A stretch of DNA of 64,000 nt from Diphasiastrum complanatum (GCA_029204225.1 CM055098.1:1981106-2045105); one strand, 5' to 3'. Shown: positions 10,041-21,790, numbered from the stretch's first letter. Notes: generated from the sequence alone by a model not told the origin. A program made the numbers and translations.

Positions 10041-11280
10041 TTGTGATGGCCTAGCAGAACAGCTTTTTGTAACATGCCACCACCAATCTGGATCTATCTC
10101 ACTACAGTGGCCAATATTTGTGCAACCGGCTACCGTTGATGGGTGTGTCGAACGATGTCCCATCTAGCTTCTCTAGATTCATGGCTCCATGATTAAGAAT
10201 TTATTTGATTCGATAAGGACCTTCGCCTATGAATTTTAATTTTTCCTTGATTGTCTTGGTTTTATACATCAGGACCAGATCTCTGGAACGAAGATCCTTC
10301 TTTTGTAACCTGTGATTGTGCCATGCTTTGCGTCTTTTCTTTTCAGCTGCCAGTGCATGCACAACTAGTAAGCATGTTTTACAGAGCCTATGCAAAGCTT
10401 CGTGGCATAGTTGTAGAGATTTGGATTCATTAAGGCATTGCGTTGTGGCAATCCTTAATGAAGGGACTAAAAACTCTACTAGCATTACAACATCCTGACC
10501 ATATACCAATTGGAAAGGTGTTTGATCAGTACTTCCCTTATATGTTGTCCTGAATGCCCACTGAACAGCATGCAACTTGTGTTGCCAATCTGATCTGCTA
10601 GCTTCAATTGTTTTCGTGAGCACGCCACACAGGATCTTATTGGATGATTCTGCTTGCCCATTACCGCGAGGATAATAAGGCGTAATGGTTCTATGGATCA
10701 TGAAGAACTCCTCCAACAGGACCTTGATGGTCTCATTGATGAAATGACTTTCGCGATCGCTGACTATCTCCACTGGGCATCCAATGTGCACAATGATATT
10801 TTCATAAAGGAACTTGGCAGTTGTCCTAGCATCAGCTACTCTTATTGCCTTGGCTTCGACTCACTTAGTGAGATAGTCCGTGGCTATGATTATGTATCGA
10901 GCCTGGGTACTCCTTGCTGCAGGGTGAATTGGACCAATGTAATCCAATCCCCACTTTTCGAATGGGCTAAGACCGGGTGTAGTAGGTCATAATTCAATCT
11001 CGTTGGTCTCCTTGTCCTTTGGCACACATCACACTTCCTCAGGTATTCCTCTGTATCCTTATGAATCGTTGGCCACCAACATCCTGATTGCAGAATCTTG
11101 TGAACTGTAAAGTCAGATGCAAAATGGCCTCCATCCATGCCTTCATGTGAAAGCGAAATGATTTGGGTGGTCTCATGAGGAAGAATACACCACCAAAGAA
11201 TCCCATCTGGGCCCCTTTGATACAATTGGCCGACAATCAATTGATAAGGTCTAGCTTCCAAGATCAATTTTCGTTGATCT
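10041..11280 (-). pseudogene. Ty3/gypsy integrase, nearly complete
   Basis: The minus strand encodes, in order: an H-H-C-C zinc domain (HEGMDGGHFASDF, then CDVCQRTRRP, about 11040-11170); the catalytic core with first Asp in IIIATDYLTK, second Asp in IVSDRESHF and the Glu in GNGQAESSNK; then a C-terminal region (RSRDLVLMYKTK, GEGPYRIK), a stop after about 10201, and a remnant NGSRLHKYW near 10110. The core has one nonsense change (a Trp codon to TGA after TDYLTK, about 10860), and the zinc domain lies in a different frame. All three catalytic acidic residues remain. In retroelements this enzyme joins cDNA to host DNA; this copy cannot make one full product. Confidence 0.85.
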
Positions 11281-12840
11281 GCCTCTAGTAGTGATTTGTC
11301 TAGTTGGCCTCACATTAGATATTCAACAATTTTGGCAGCCCATTCAAGTAATGTGTCCACGTAAAATAAGGCAGCATTGGCTAGCTCATCGTCGGGTTGG
11401 GTTGCAACCTCCTTCCTTTGATTCGCGACACATGATTAGCCATGTAGTGTTGTTTTTCCTTGCGGACTACTATCCGAAAATCAAACTCCAACATCAGAAG
11501 TGCCAACTAACTCTCGCAGGCTTCATCACTAATGGAAATTGACATTCTTGATTGTTTGGTGTGTTCTACAAGAGTTCTCTCTGGAAGGATTTGCTGGATC
11601 TTCACTTTTTAGTGATTTTTACACTTAAACCTAATTTTCTACTCACAAGAATCAAACTAACTCTCGCATACTCTTCTATGTCCTAGTCTCATTGAGACGG
11701 AACTTGAAAATTTTCTGCGAGGGTTCTTGATCATTGGAACTGAAAATTTAGTGTTTCTTAATAACATATTCATATCTACAAAAAAGTTATTTGACTGATT
11801 GTAAGACAAGGATTTTGTCCTTTGATTGATATACTTCCTCAATATGAAATGGAACATTTATAATCTTTTGAATTGCTCTATTCATGCTCACGTTTTATTT
11901 GAAATGGTCGTGGAATAGGAAATTTCTTAATGTCAAAGTCTGTTTGATAATCTTAAAATATAGTGCCATAAGCATTTCTGCTTATTCTAGCAAAATCACA
12001 TGCTCCTAGAAGTGTTTTAAGTATCACATTTTCTTTCAGAAGTATTCTATGCAATAACTTGAAAAAACATGATTATGTGTGTTGTTAGAAAAGAATAGAA
12101 GATGAACTTGTAAATAAGCTTTGAAATAAATATGTTCTGTTATGCGTTAAGTACCCGAATAATGATATGACAATACGGTCACTCCAGTTATATGTTGCTT
12201 GAAGGATTAGAGTAAGAATTGACGTAGCTAGTCTAGAAATGGATGCTCTTAGATATTTGAATTCTCTTTATTAATGTGTGTAGAGAGACCATTGAGTCGA
12301 GTTTCTATCACTATTTGAAGGTTAAGAACAAGCAATGAACAAAGCTAGCCCACCATGAGAATTACTAAATTCTTGTTATACAACTTTGTCCACATAATTA
12401 ATAATTTGACATCACACTTGGAAACTAGTGGATGATGCTTTTCATATTTCAAAATGATCTCTAAAATCATCTATTCTAAACTTGCCAAAAATTTGACAAT
12501 TTTAGTCATTTTAACATATCAATATTGTTTGCTTCAAATTATTAGTCATAACTCTCAACAACCCACTGCAATTTAATCACCCATATACTTGAATCTCACT
12601 TTACAAGTTTTTCAATAAGTGACGTCATCAAGAAGTAACATCCTAGTTTGACAGATAAACATGTGACCCTACATTGCAGATAGACCCTTTACTTTTATTA
12701 ACCAATCGTTGCAATATACTCAAGTTGAAGGGGTTTGCAACTTTCTCCATAAAGAAAATTGTTATCATCCGTAAAATCAGTTTTCAAATTTGTACAAAGA
12801 AAATTGAGTGCCTCACAGAACGTAATCTGTGGGGCAAATT
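11281..12840. other. No gene seen
   Basis: About 11290-11540 (minus) may be the decayed RNase H/linker of the gypsy pol upstream of the integrase, judged by position and short open pieces only. From 11550 to 12840 the sequence is AT-rich. I see no coding signal, RNA gene or clear repeat. Confidence 0.4.
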
Positions 12841-12849
12841 TTTTTTGAC

Positions 12850-13060
12850 AAATTTTTTTCACGCACCTTCTAGACTTCGAAAGGTGCACGTAAAAAAATT
12901 TACTTTTTTTTACACGCACCTTCTGCCCGGAAGGTGCGTGTAAAAAAAATGTTGCCTCAAAAAAACAAAGAAAAAAAAATGTGAAAACAGATTTCACGTA
13001 AGGGTTCCGCCCGCAGAAGGCTGTGCGCCCTCGGGCCTCCGCCCTCAGGCGCACAGCCTT
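12850..13060. repeat. Cluster of three foldback hairpins
   Basis: Three inverted repeats lie side by side. The middle one is perfect: arms 12904-12923 and 12930-12949 (TTTTTTTTACACGCACCTTC and its complement) with a 6-base loop. The left one (about 12854-12898) is an imperfect relative of it. The third has perfect 13-base arms AAGGCTGTGCGCC at 13017-13029 and its complement at 13048-13060, with a GC-rich 18-base loop. It looks like a small foldback transposon or the remains of nested ones. GC content is well above its surroundings. Confidence 0.7.
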
Positions 13061-13768
13061 ATTTTCATCCATAATGTATCCACCAAGCCTTTTGATTTAT
13101 CAAGCCTTCTTGAACTAGTGTTGCCAAACAAGTATGTGAAGCCTTGATGTGGTGGCCCTTAAGTGAAAATGAACCCTTCTCTCCCTTAAGTGGAAATGAA
13201 TCCCTCTCTGATTGATCAGTCATTGCAATCTGCTCTTGTTAAACGGATTTTAGAAATATCCATGGAAAAAATTGACGTTGTAAAAAATTGAATCGTCAAG
13301 CCTTCTTGAACAAGGGTTGGGTGCATGACAACAAAGTGGTTCTTATGCTAGAAGGTATTAACCTGAAATGAGAATTTCAGCTTTCCTTTGAACCAGTTGC
13401 TTTAAGATATTGCATTGGTTCCCCTTGAAGCATTCCAGCACTATTGAGACTTTGTGCATTTGCTTTGTGTCATTTAAGCTTATCTCTTTAACTCTTCAAT
13501 GGCAATTGCTTAGTCATCCTTGTTCAGATTGTTTACAAATATTTTTTGATTACAGTTCAATTTTGATCACTTTCACTCAATTTGTTTCTCTGACTCTAGA
13601 GTCTACTGAAGAAATCGATCCTTTAATAATGCTCAAGCAAACTTTGGCATCCAAATTTACGGAGCTACTTTCACAGCATCTGTAATTAACTGTCACAAAT
13701 TGAAGGCTTGAAAAGAAGACAATGAAGGTATTTTATATGAATGTGGCATTTGCATAAGTATGCAGAAG

Positions 13769-14045
13769 GTAAAGATTGCCCACATGTGGTGCAGTGGTGC
13801 AAATTTGCTTTGATTGTAATTTCCCGCTAGGTTTGATTCCTTGCCCACTCGTCGGTGGCTACCCAGGCCTTTGGCCTGTTTGAATAAAACATTGAAGTAC
13901 AGGGTATAATCCCGGGGAGGAGTCTTTGCAGGGTGTGAGGGCAGCTGCCCAAGGGCTGGAGATCAAATGTAACAGTAAAGTCCCCTCCCTCTCAGGGGAC
14001 TATGCTGACGTGAAAAGCTACTTGAAACTTCAAAAAAAGTAAAGA
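13769..14045 (+). mobile_element. tRNA-derived SINE with target-site duplication
   Basis: The body (13776-14038, 263 bp) has an A-box-like TGGTGCAGTGG at 13787-13797 and a B-box-like GGTTTGATTCC at 13830-13840, with the spacing of a tRNA-type RNA polymerase III promoter. It ends in an A-rich tail (caaaaaaa). The 7-base direct repeat GTAAAGA flanks it at 13769-13775 and 14039-14045, which fits insertion by reverse transcription. The element is non-coding and depends on a LINE for movement. It lies about 570 bp past the 3' end of psaN. The family is not identified. Confidence 0.7.
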
Positions 14046-14610
14046 AAATGGCAGCTGAGGCGTGATGCCCTACACTAAAAGAACAGGATTCTTTGCTGAG
14101 TAATGCCCTTCAAAATACAAAGAAAAATGTCACAGAGATATTTAGGACATTATTATCATAGATTTATAAGTACGTATTTGAAAATGACACAAAAGAGCTC
14201 ATTAGCATAGTGTATAGAATGCTAAAAATCTCTTTACACTTTACCAATTAAAGAAAAGCTCTAATCTATGAGATTCAGCTACTTGTCCTTCGTTCACCTT
14301 AAAAGGATATATTGTGCTCTTGAATCAAAGCATCTGTATGAGTTCCATTCTCTTAATTTGTCAACCATTTCACAATCAACAAAACATACAATGCTATCAA
14401 CATTTTTTTGCCACATACATAAACACATCTTGCCATTATCATCTTTGCAACTAATTACAAAAGGAAGGGGTCTAGATGCCCATGTGCACTGAAAGCTATC
14501 CACCCATAAGTAAAGAGAGCTGTGGCAACAACTGCCACCATACCTACAATTGCACTTCATAGTTTTTATAAGCATTACTGAGTGCAATAATAAAGAAACG
14601 TTGAACCCTT

Positions 14611-15739
14611 CTACCATTTCCAGAATACATTGGATCCACACTTGTACTTGTCCTTCCCTTCACATTCTAGCTTCAGATCCTCGGTCAAAAACTTCACATT
14701 CTGCAAAGAGATAAAATGGATAAATTCAAGGCTCCAGTCCAAGCAAGTGCCAAGACATCTCAACAAAATTAAGTTCAAAGGAAATAACACGTCATAACGA
14801 AAAACCCACACAGATTACTGGTAATATTACAAATACATGATGTCAGTTGGAACTTACTTTAGACTTAGCTAGATCTTGGCATCCTGTAAAGTTCTCGGGA
14901 AACTTGCAGGTGCCAAAAGTGACTGTATATGCCCTTGCAACATTGGCTCCACTTGTTGTCAATCTCTTTTTGTCGTTCAATTCCTGGAAAAGTACTCAAC
15001 ATCAGCTTAATTGAACTAAAATTAGGAACGAAAAACAAGATCAACATTTGTCACTGTAAATTCTCAAACGAAGGATCACTGCTCATATATTAGGCCTCAG
15101 ATCAAACAGCTTAGTTGCCCTAAAATCGTAAAGAAATTGAGATCAATATTGTCACCGTGAATTGCCATAAGAAGAATAACGGTTCCATAAGAAAGAATCG
15201 ATAAAAGTCAACTGAATTGCAATAACATCGTGAGGAATATAAGATCAACATTGTCGCTGCAAATTTCCATAGGAAAATATCTCTCTTACGACAGTCAAGA
15301 TTTGTAAAAATGAGCTAAGTTGCACCAAAATGTGAGGAAAATAAGATCAATATTTTAACTGTATTCTTTTAAGGATCATTGCTACATAAGTAAAAGTTTA
15401 TACGTACGAGTGAAATCCAACCAGTACTGAAATTGCATATGCTCTAACCTTGTTAGCGGCACTTTTGGCCAAAAGGTCGTCAACCAAGGAAGCATCAGCC
15501 TTGCCTGCTGCAGAAAGGATGAGGCCGCCTGCTAATGCGACAGCAGCCAGGCTAAGAGCCACGTTTTTGCTGTTGGTCTTTTCGTTGCTAGCGCTGCTGG
15601 CCTTGATGGACAGCCTCCTGAGCGGTGGCTGAGCAGGCAGTGCTGCCACTCCCTGAGAAGCTACCGCCTTCATCTCATTTGGCAGCAGCAAGGAAGAAGA
15701 AGATATGGCTGTTGATGCAAGCAACGAGGATGAAGCCAT
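14611..15739 (-). CDS. psaN: Photosystem I subunit N precursor, chloroplast
   Basis: PSI-N is a small lumenal subunit of photosystem I that helps plastocyanin dock and donate electrons. Three exons fit consensus splice sites in phase 0: exon 1 15739-15449, exon 2 14983-14858, exon 3 14700-14611 (stop TAG 14611-14613). Intron 1 is 465 bp and intron 2 is 157 bp, both GT-AG. The product is 168 residues. Residues 1-50 are Ser/Ala-rich (plastid transit), 60-78 are hydrophobic (thylakoid transfer), and A-D-A at 81-83 is a probable lumenal cleavage site. The mature part has ELNDKKRLTTSGAN, FGTCKFPENFTGC and the family's C-terminus CEGKDKYKCGSNVFWKW, with four Cys. I chose ATG 15739 because it begins a typical transit peptide; the frame upstream is only a GA repeat. 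Unlike many PSI-N precursors I see no twin arginine just before the hydrophobic segment (NSKN instead). Confidence 0.95.
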
Positions 15740-15743
15740 CGCG

Positions 15744-15746
<3 letters not shown>

Positions 15747-15775
<29 letters not shown>
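15747..15775. repeat. (CT)n microsatellite in the psaN 5' leader
   Basis: About 14 CT units, read as (GA)n on the sense strand of psaN, end 7 bases upstream of its ATG. GA/CT tracts in plant 5' leaders are common and may affect transcription. A CCAAT-type sequence (minus strand, about 15903-15911) lies further upstream. No convincing TATA box was found. Confidence 0.8.
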
Positions 15776-15778
<3 letters not shown>

Positions 15779-15915
15779 TTCTTCCCCCAAATATGCTGTG
15801 TTTTCTCTTTCTCTTCTCGTTGATTATTATTGTTTCTCATGTTTGCAAACTAGCGTTAGTACTATTAGTGTCATGGGGAAAAGAGTGGATGAGGCAACAT
15901 TTCATTGGCCAATAA

Positions 15916-17580
15916 AAGCTGCATGAAGGCCAAAGGGTGAGGTGATATGCCCTTCAACCTATAGCCTCCTAACACTTGGCACCGAGTACTCATTTCATAA
16001 AAAAGAATTCAATAGCATAAGTTCCTTTTTATGAGTTTTTATGGTTTTCATGTTGCAAGTTTTTATAGCATTTTGACTTTTGGTAAAAGGGGCATTCTAT
16101 CAAGAAGAGGGCCATGAGCAAGGTAACGAGAAAATTTGAGTCATGGTGATTAAATCTCATGTGATGCTCAGTTGACGTATTTGGAACCTTGTGCCTCAAG
16201 GTTAGGTTCAACCTTAAATTGGAAGCTTTGTTCATAAACTACACTACGGCATTGGAATTGATCGAAGAAAGAGATTTTATCTTCCCATATGTGGCTTGTT
16301 GGTTAACTCCTTTGACGAGTGAGGAGATTGAGTTAGATCATCTTGCAATTTTTGTAATGGTTCCCCCCATTTACAATTTAGAACTTCCATCTAGGATTTC
16401 AAGTTACACAATTATAATATCTAAAAATCAATCAATTGAATGCATGTCATACAGGGAGGTTCGTACATGGAGAATGATTTATTACAACTTTGGAACTCAC
16501 TAGTTTAAATTTAACCTGCCTTGCCATCAATATGTTGTTCAAAAAAGTGGTGGAAAATCTTTTAGTTGTGTAGGACATTCCATTTCATCATGTGATTAAA
16601 CTTGAGCTTGGTCTACTTTGGCCTAGATGAGATGCCACATATGAACATGCCACTCAATCATTGAGGTTGTCAAATCATGTGAACGGGTGAGGACATAACA
16701 TGATTAAAACAAGGTGATCAAAAATATCACAAAAAACTTTGCAATAACATGTACACTAGAGACACATTCAATCTATTATAAAATTAAAAAATAAAAATTG
16801 CAACTAATATTAAACTTATTTTCCTGCTCAGATTCAACCTAGCAGAGACACCTTGAGTTTTTGGAAAATCATCACAAGCATATTTGCTATTGTGGCAAAG
16901 CTAAAAAAGATTATTGAAACATTTTGAATTTTCATTATTGTAATGTATTCATGTTTTATTGATTCAGAATTGGTTTTGAAACATTTTCCAAATTCCATTC
17001 ACATAATCAAAATTTTGTGTATTCAAGTTTCATGTCTCTAATCAAGACTACAAAGAAATGTTAGACAAAGCACTCACAAATTTGCTACTATGATCAAACA
17101 AACACCATACATGATTGAATAGATATTAAAAAAATTTGAAGTATAATCAAATGTGAATCTTAACCTATTGTTAGTAGGTCGTACAATAGCTAAATCATCA
17201 TAAGTATCCAAAGCTAGCTAGTCCGACAATCTCCACAACAAATGTAAAGGTGAGAGCAAACTCAAAATACAAATTCCATAGAGTGATCGCCAATACATCA
17301 ACCTGTTTCTCCACTCATTTTAATTGATTTATAGGTATGAGAGATGACTCCCTCTCATTTCTCTAAATTCATAAAACCAAAATAGCAACTTTGAACTCTA
17401 CACTACCAATATTGGTCCATGTGATCATTTTACATCAAATAAAGGCTATTGTGGGTTACCTCCTATCAGGACTATCTAAATATAGTAGATAGTGCTATTC
17501 AGTTGCACACATGTGAAAAGTCTGATGAACAATATGTACAAGTGTTGGCCTTCATTTTGCCCAAAGTAGACAAGCATTAT
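15916..17580. other. No gene seen
   Basis: AT-rich sequence with no recognised feature. An open stretch at 16189-16503 (104 codons, plus) has no motif, no related sequence in the window and no supporting signals, so it is not called a gene. Confidence 0.4.
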
Positions 17581-17582
17581 AG

Positions 17583-17966
17583 TTGACAATTTCTCACATT
17601 ATGGTTATGATTGTTAAACCAAGATTTCCTGCTAAGCTTAAAACTTTTCTACTTTCTCAAAACTTCATTATGAGTGATGAGTATGATCATTCACTTTATT
17701 TGAGATTGAATGGAAATGATGTTACAATCCTTCTAATCTACGTGGATGATATTATTTTGAGTGGTGGCAATGAACAAGATGGAAATGACATCAAGGAGGA
17801 ATTTGAGGTACATGATCTCGGTCATTTGCACTATATCTTAGGAATAGAAGGAATTAGAACTTCTCAAACTACTTTTATTTTTCAATAGAAGTATGCTAAT
17901 TCTATTCTCAAAAGATTTTATATGTATGATTCTAATTTTGTTTCTATACCTATTGAATCAAATGTA
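17583..17966 (+). pseudogene. Copia reverse transcriptase fragment
   Basis: The frame holds the copia RT active-site block LLIYVDDIILSG (the Y-V-D-D catalytic pair) followed by DLGHLHYILGIE, then an in-frame stop (17886) and IPIESNV. It is cut at 17966, where an LTR insertion begins, and resumes at 20552. The five bases ATGTA are duplicated at the cut (17962-17966 and 20547-20551). The upstream RT and integrase are missing. Confidence 0.8.
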
Positions 17967-18193
17967 TGTTGGAGCATGCAAGCTATGAACAAGCGACTGC
18001 TATCGTGAAAGGCACCAGAAGAGTGCATTTGTCCCTTAACTAAATGGAGACTAAAACATCACCCACATATAAGTTGAAAGTAGACATATTACCCTTGTCC
18101 CCTGGTACTAGCCCCTTTGCAGGTAAGGGAGAGCACTTGGATTCATGGGTGGCTATGCGTCCAAGGCATTCACAGATCCAGATTAAGAGGGGG

Positions 18194-19261
18194 TGTTGGA
18201 TTTATCTCCTCCTCTCTCCTAAATCCCATGTTAATCTGTTTCCATTCACAATGCTGCATTTTTACTCGCATTGTCACACAGTCTGTAGAAATACATGGAA
18301 AGTTGAGACAACCTTCCTTCGACGTTCCTGGGACTTCAATCTGTCCGCAGTTTCCTTGTTCGAAGTCTTCGACAATCGTCGAAGGTTCAAAATGGAGCTC
18401 TTGTAAATCAAACTTCATTAACATTAAAGTCCTCGACTTCCATGTCAGCGACTTCCTTGACATCAAAGTCCTCGACTTCCATGTCAGCAATGTCCTCAAC
18501 ATCGAAGTCTTCTCAAGGCAAACCTTCGGCTTTTTCAGCCTTCGGCATTTTGCGACACTTTCGGCTTTTTCGGCCTTTGGCATTTTGCGACACCTTCGTA
18601 TATTTCGCAAAATGACTGAAGCCATTTCTTCATAGTCGAATGTCGTATTTCACGCTTCCTGTACTGTGCAAACAGAACTAACAATGACAGCAGCCACCCA
18701 CGATCTCTAACAGACAGCATAACGGCTCCACGCTTTTCATCTGCACAAATGTAAAATTGTATATAAATCATTATAATCTATACATATGTAATAAAAGAAT
18801 GAAATAGAGAGACAAACATTGTAGATGCTTTCATGCATAAATTCTTTCTTCAGACGGATTGTTAGTAATAAGCTCATAACTTTTACATTTTGTAGTTAGC
18901 TTTGTGAGCACGTGGTTTCGCCCGCAATTGTCTTATGCTCACCTGTATCACTGACTTGTATTTCATTACATTTAGTTTGAATAGTTACTATATGGTTCTG
19001 CGTTCAGATTTTGTCAGTATTGCATGCTATCCACTTTCTGTTTGACTTTCTAATTGCTTTGTTTAATTGTCTACTCTTGCTTCCGCTACTACCGCGCATT
19101 AAGCTTTAAATTTATTATTGTGTACACCTACTTAGCTATCAGTAGTGCACGCACCAAGGGAATTCATCGGACCCTGCCTTCGAGCAGTAGTAGGATCGTC
19201 CCAATCCAATTTGTCCGACACATACAACTTTTGTATTTTTGTTCCTTATATTTTCCCAGCA
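18194..19261 (+). mobile_element. LTR (TGTTGGATTT family) between PPT and PBS
   Basis: This 1068-bp LTR starts TGTTGGATTT and ends TTCCCAGCA. A polypurine tract (aagaggggg) and 3'-internal sequence precede it, as at a 3' LTR. An iMet PBS (TGGTATCAGAGCC, 19262-19274) follows it, as at a 5' LTR. The same family forms the 3' LTR at 51867. It contains short tandem repeats: 'ctcgacttccatgtcagc' twice near 18430-18490, and 'cattttgcgacac' twice near 18545-18595. Confidence 0.75.
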
Positions 19262-19452
19262 TGGTATCAGAGCCAAGTGGGGGTCTTGTATGAGCAAGTG
19301 GGGTGTACTTCACTCTGTGCTCGCTTGAGTGGGGGTGTTGGAGGGTGCAAGCTACGCATAAGTGACTGCTACCGTGAAAGGCACCAAAAGAGTGCATTTG
19401 TCTCATACGTAAATGGAGACTAAAACATTGCCTACATATCAGTTGAAAGTAG

Positions 19453-20370
19453 TGTTATAAAGTTGACTCAGGTGCACCAAGGTGCCCTAAGACTCTAAGG
19501 GGTGACACTCCCTAAAGGTTCCAGAGTGAGTTAGGAAGTCAAGGACTGAGCCTCCGACCTGTGGTGAGCCAGCCAAGTAGTTACAAGTCATGAGCTAGCT
19601 CTGGATCTCAAGTCATGGTCTAGTTAGGGCCCAAGTTGATTCTGCCACCGAGACGGCTCTCGGGACCCATGTCCGAGAGCCAGACTGATTCTGCCAGGCT
19701 TGCTAGGCTTAATCAACAAAATAAAAACTAAGTCCTGGAAAAGCGTGCTTTATCGGTAAGCACTATATTCCAGGACAAAGGGGGTGCGCCGAATCACACC
19801 AGAACTATAGGGGGAGTCCGGCAGACAGAAACTTGGGCAGCTCAACCAGCGCTAGGAATCCAGTCGCCAGGTCTCAACTCCCTCTACCCACACGAGCCAG
19901 GCACAATGCCCAACACGTGTTGGTGGCCCCGAGACCAGTCAGTCTATGTATGAATGTAACCTCTTCCAAATTTAATAAAGTTGATCCTTGGGGATGATTA
20001 CCATTTCAGTTTCGCCTCCGGGACTGGTCCAAGTGGAAGGACCCTTACTACAACCTTTTTGCGTCGCCGGCGCCTAAGGGTCCACATCACCGACGTGTGG
20101 CTCGCTGCTATGCCATTTGGTCAGTTTGGCGACCACTATGCCTTGAGTTTCACGTGTGGCTTGTCTTTGCCTTTGGTTACCTTTTGGGGACAGATTCTGA
20201 GTTGGCTTTCGGGTTGGTCGGGATTCCAATTTTCTTGAATTCTGAATGGTTAAGCTTGTTACATTTCTAAGTTGGCTTTTACGTAAGTGCATGATGGATG
20301 AATGTTAGACTTAAGCACGTTTTGGGGAAACCACTCAAGTCCCAGCGCCCTTTGAGATGTCGGCACAACA
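19453..20370. mobile_element. Solo LTR with TSD AGTAG
   Basis: The 918-bp segment begins TGTTATAAAG and ends GGCACAACA, and is flanked by AGTAG at 19448-19452 and 20371-20375. Taking it out restores a continuous match between the interrupted repeat and its other copy at about 18060-18110. No internal region is present, so it is a solo LTR left by recombination between the two LTRs of an element. A 'tttaataaag' polyadenylation-like signal is near 19972. Confidence 0.85.
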
Positions 20371-20551
20371 AGTAGACATAATACCCTTATACCTTGGTAC
20401 TAGCCCTTTTGGGGTCAAGTGGAAAAGAGGCAGGTGGTTAGGTGGTGGGGATGTGATCCCACGCGCAGCCCACAGGTGTGCGCATTGCACGAGTGAGCCT
20501 ACTGGATTGGAATGTTGCTGCTTTTCACTGCCGACAAACTCTGACAATGTA

Positions 20552-21249
20552 AAGCTAACTATAAGATGTAATGAAGGATCCTTTGAGGACATTACTCTCT
20601 GTAGGAAGCTAGTTGGATCACTCATATATCTAACCATCACAAGACTAGATCTAAGCTAGGTTAAGTCAATTCATGCACGATCCTAGTATGGAACAATGGA
20701 AGCTAGGGAAGAGAGTATTGAGGTATATCTCGGATTCTAGAGATTATGGCATTGTTTATAGAGGATCTTCATCTAAATCTATGTAATTTCAGATTTGGAC
20801 TTTGTAAGAGACCATATGATAGAAAATTCATAATTTCACATGCTATTTTTATAGGTGATGGAGCTATCTCTTGAATGTCAAAGAAACCGAAGCCGAGTAC
20901 AAGGCTTTGACTTCATGCACCAAGGAGATGTTATGGATAAAAAAGGATGATATTGGATCTTGACTTGATGGATTTTAGAAAGACTCCAATCATCGTTTGT
21001 GATACCCTTTTAGCTCAAAGTTTGGCTAACAATCTTGTTTTTCATGCAAGGAGCAAACATATTGAAGTGGCATAGATTTTGTAAGGGAACAAGTTATGGC
21101 AAAGGTGGTGGAGCTTCAACATGTCTCATAAAGAGAATGTCTTGCTGATATCTTTACTAAAGCATTGGAAAAAGACTTGTTCATGAAGCATAGGGCTCAT
21201 CTTGGAGTACTTTCTAAACCTATGCTAAAACTGGTTGAAGAGGAAGTGT
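20552..21249 (+). pseudogene. Copia RNase H and 3' end, continuation
   Basis: This continues the fragment at 17583-17966: DITLCRKLVGSLIYLTITRLDLS, then decayed RNase H pieces (AEYKALTSCTKEMLWIKK, DFVREQVMAKVVELQHVS, CLADIFTKALEKDL), with several stops. It ends at a purine-rich 'gaagaggaagtg', where an LTR-like sequence (TGAAAAATGTC) starts near 21250 and runs to about 21790. Confidence 0.75.
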
Positions 21250-21790
21250 GAAAAATGTCAACTAGTTATATTGATTTTATTTGGCAATTTTGAGACCAAA
21301 ATAAAATTTCAACTTAGAGATAGATTTCTTTATGTTAATAAAGCTCTAAAATAGTGTATTTTCTATTTTTAGAAAATAGATAAGCTCATAAGATTGGATT
21401 TGGACTTATTACTATTGGTTGATAGAGATACATTGCATCTAGTCAAGTAAAACTAGGTTTTTTTGGTAAGTACCTAGAAACTACCAATTTAGAGCAATAT
21501 TTGGCAAGTGGTCAAGTTACACTATTCTTGCTATAAAGAGTTGTACCTATGTGGAGAACAGATCTTGATGTTCTCATTTTGTGTTGAGAACTTTCCTTAG
21601 GCTCAATCATATGGATCAAGCAAGGCAAACAGTCTTTGGCAACATTGTATATGCACTTAATAGTTTAATTGATGTATCTTCAAGTGCACAAAATGCCTTG
21701 GAATCCATGGCTTGGCATGATTTATAGTTTTTGAAGTGTGCTACATGACACATTTATGGAACATCTTGTAAGGGATCCTTTAAGAGGTGG
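21250..21790 (+). mobile_element. Probable 3' LTR remnant of copia fragment
   Basis: Non-coding sequence directly after the purine tract that closes the copia RNase H. It begins with TG, but the far end is blurred by a junction with the next copia fragment at about 21800. No second copy was found in the window, so the call rests on position. Confidence 0.4.

Larger units (their letters stand above)
17967..20546. mobile_element. Nested LTR insertion with TSD ATGTA
   Basis: The block begins TGTTGGAGCATG and ends CTCTGACA, flanked by ATGTA on both sides, so it entered the copia pol as an LTR element. Left (17967-about 18120) and right (19337-19452 plus 20376-20546) parts are two copies of one LTR, sharing 'tgaaaggcacca.aagagtgcattt'. 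The right copy is preceded by a purine tract (gagtggggg). Between them sit a different LTR (18194-19261) and about 70 bp after its PBS. The right copy is itself split by a solo LTR. The left LTR is cut short, so the internal history includes recombination. Confidence 0.7.

Noticed and set aside
16189-16503. 104-codon open stretch downstream of the copia/psaN gap
   Set aside because: No motif, no promoter or splice signals, AT-rich chance frame.
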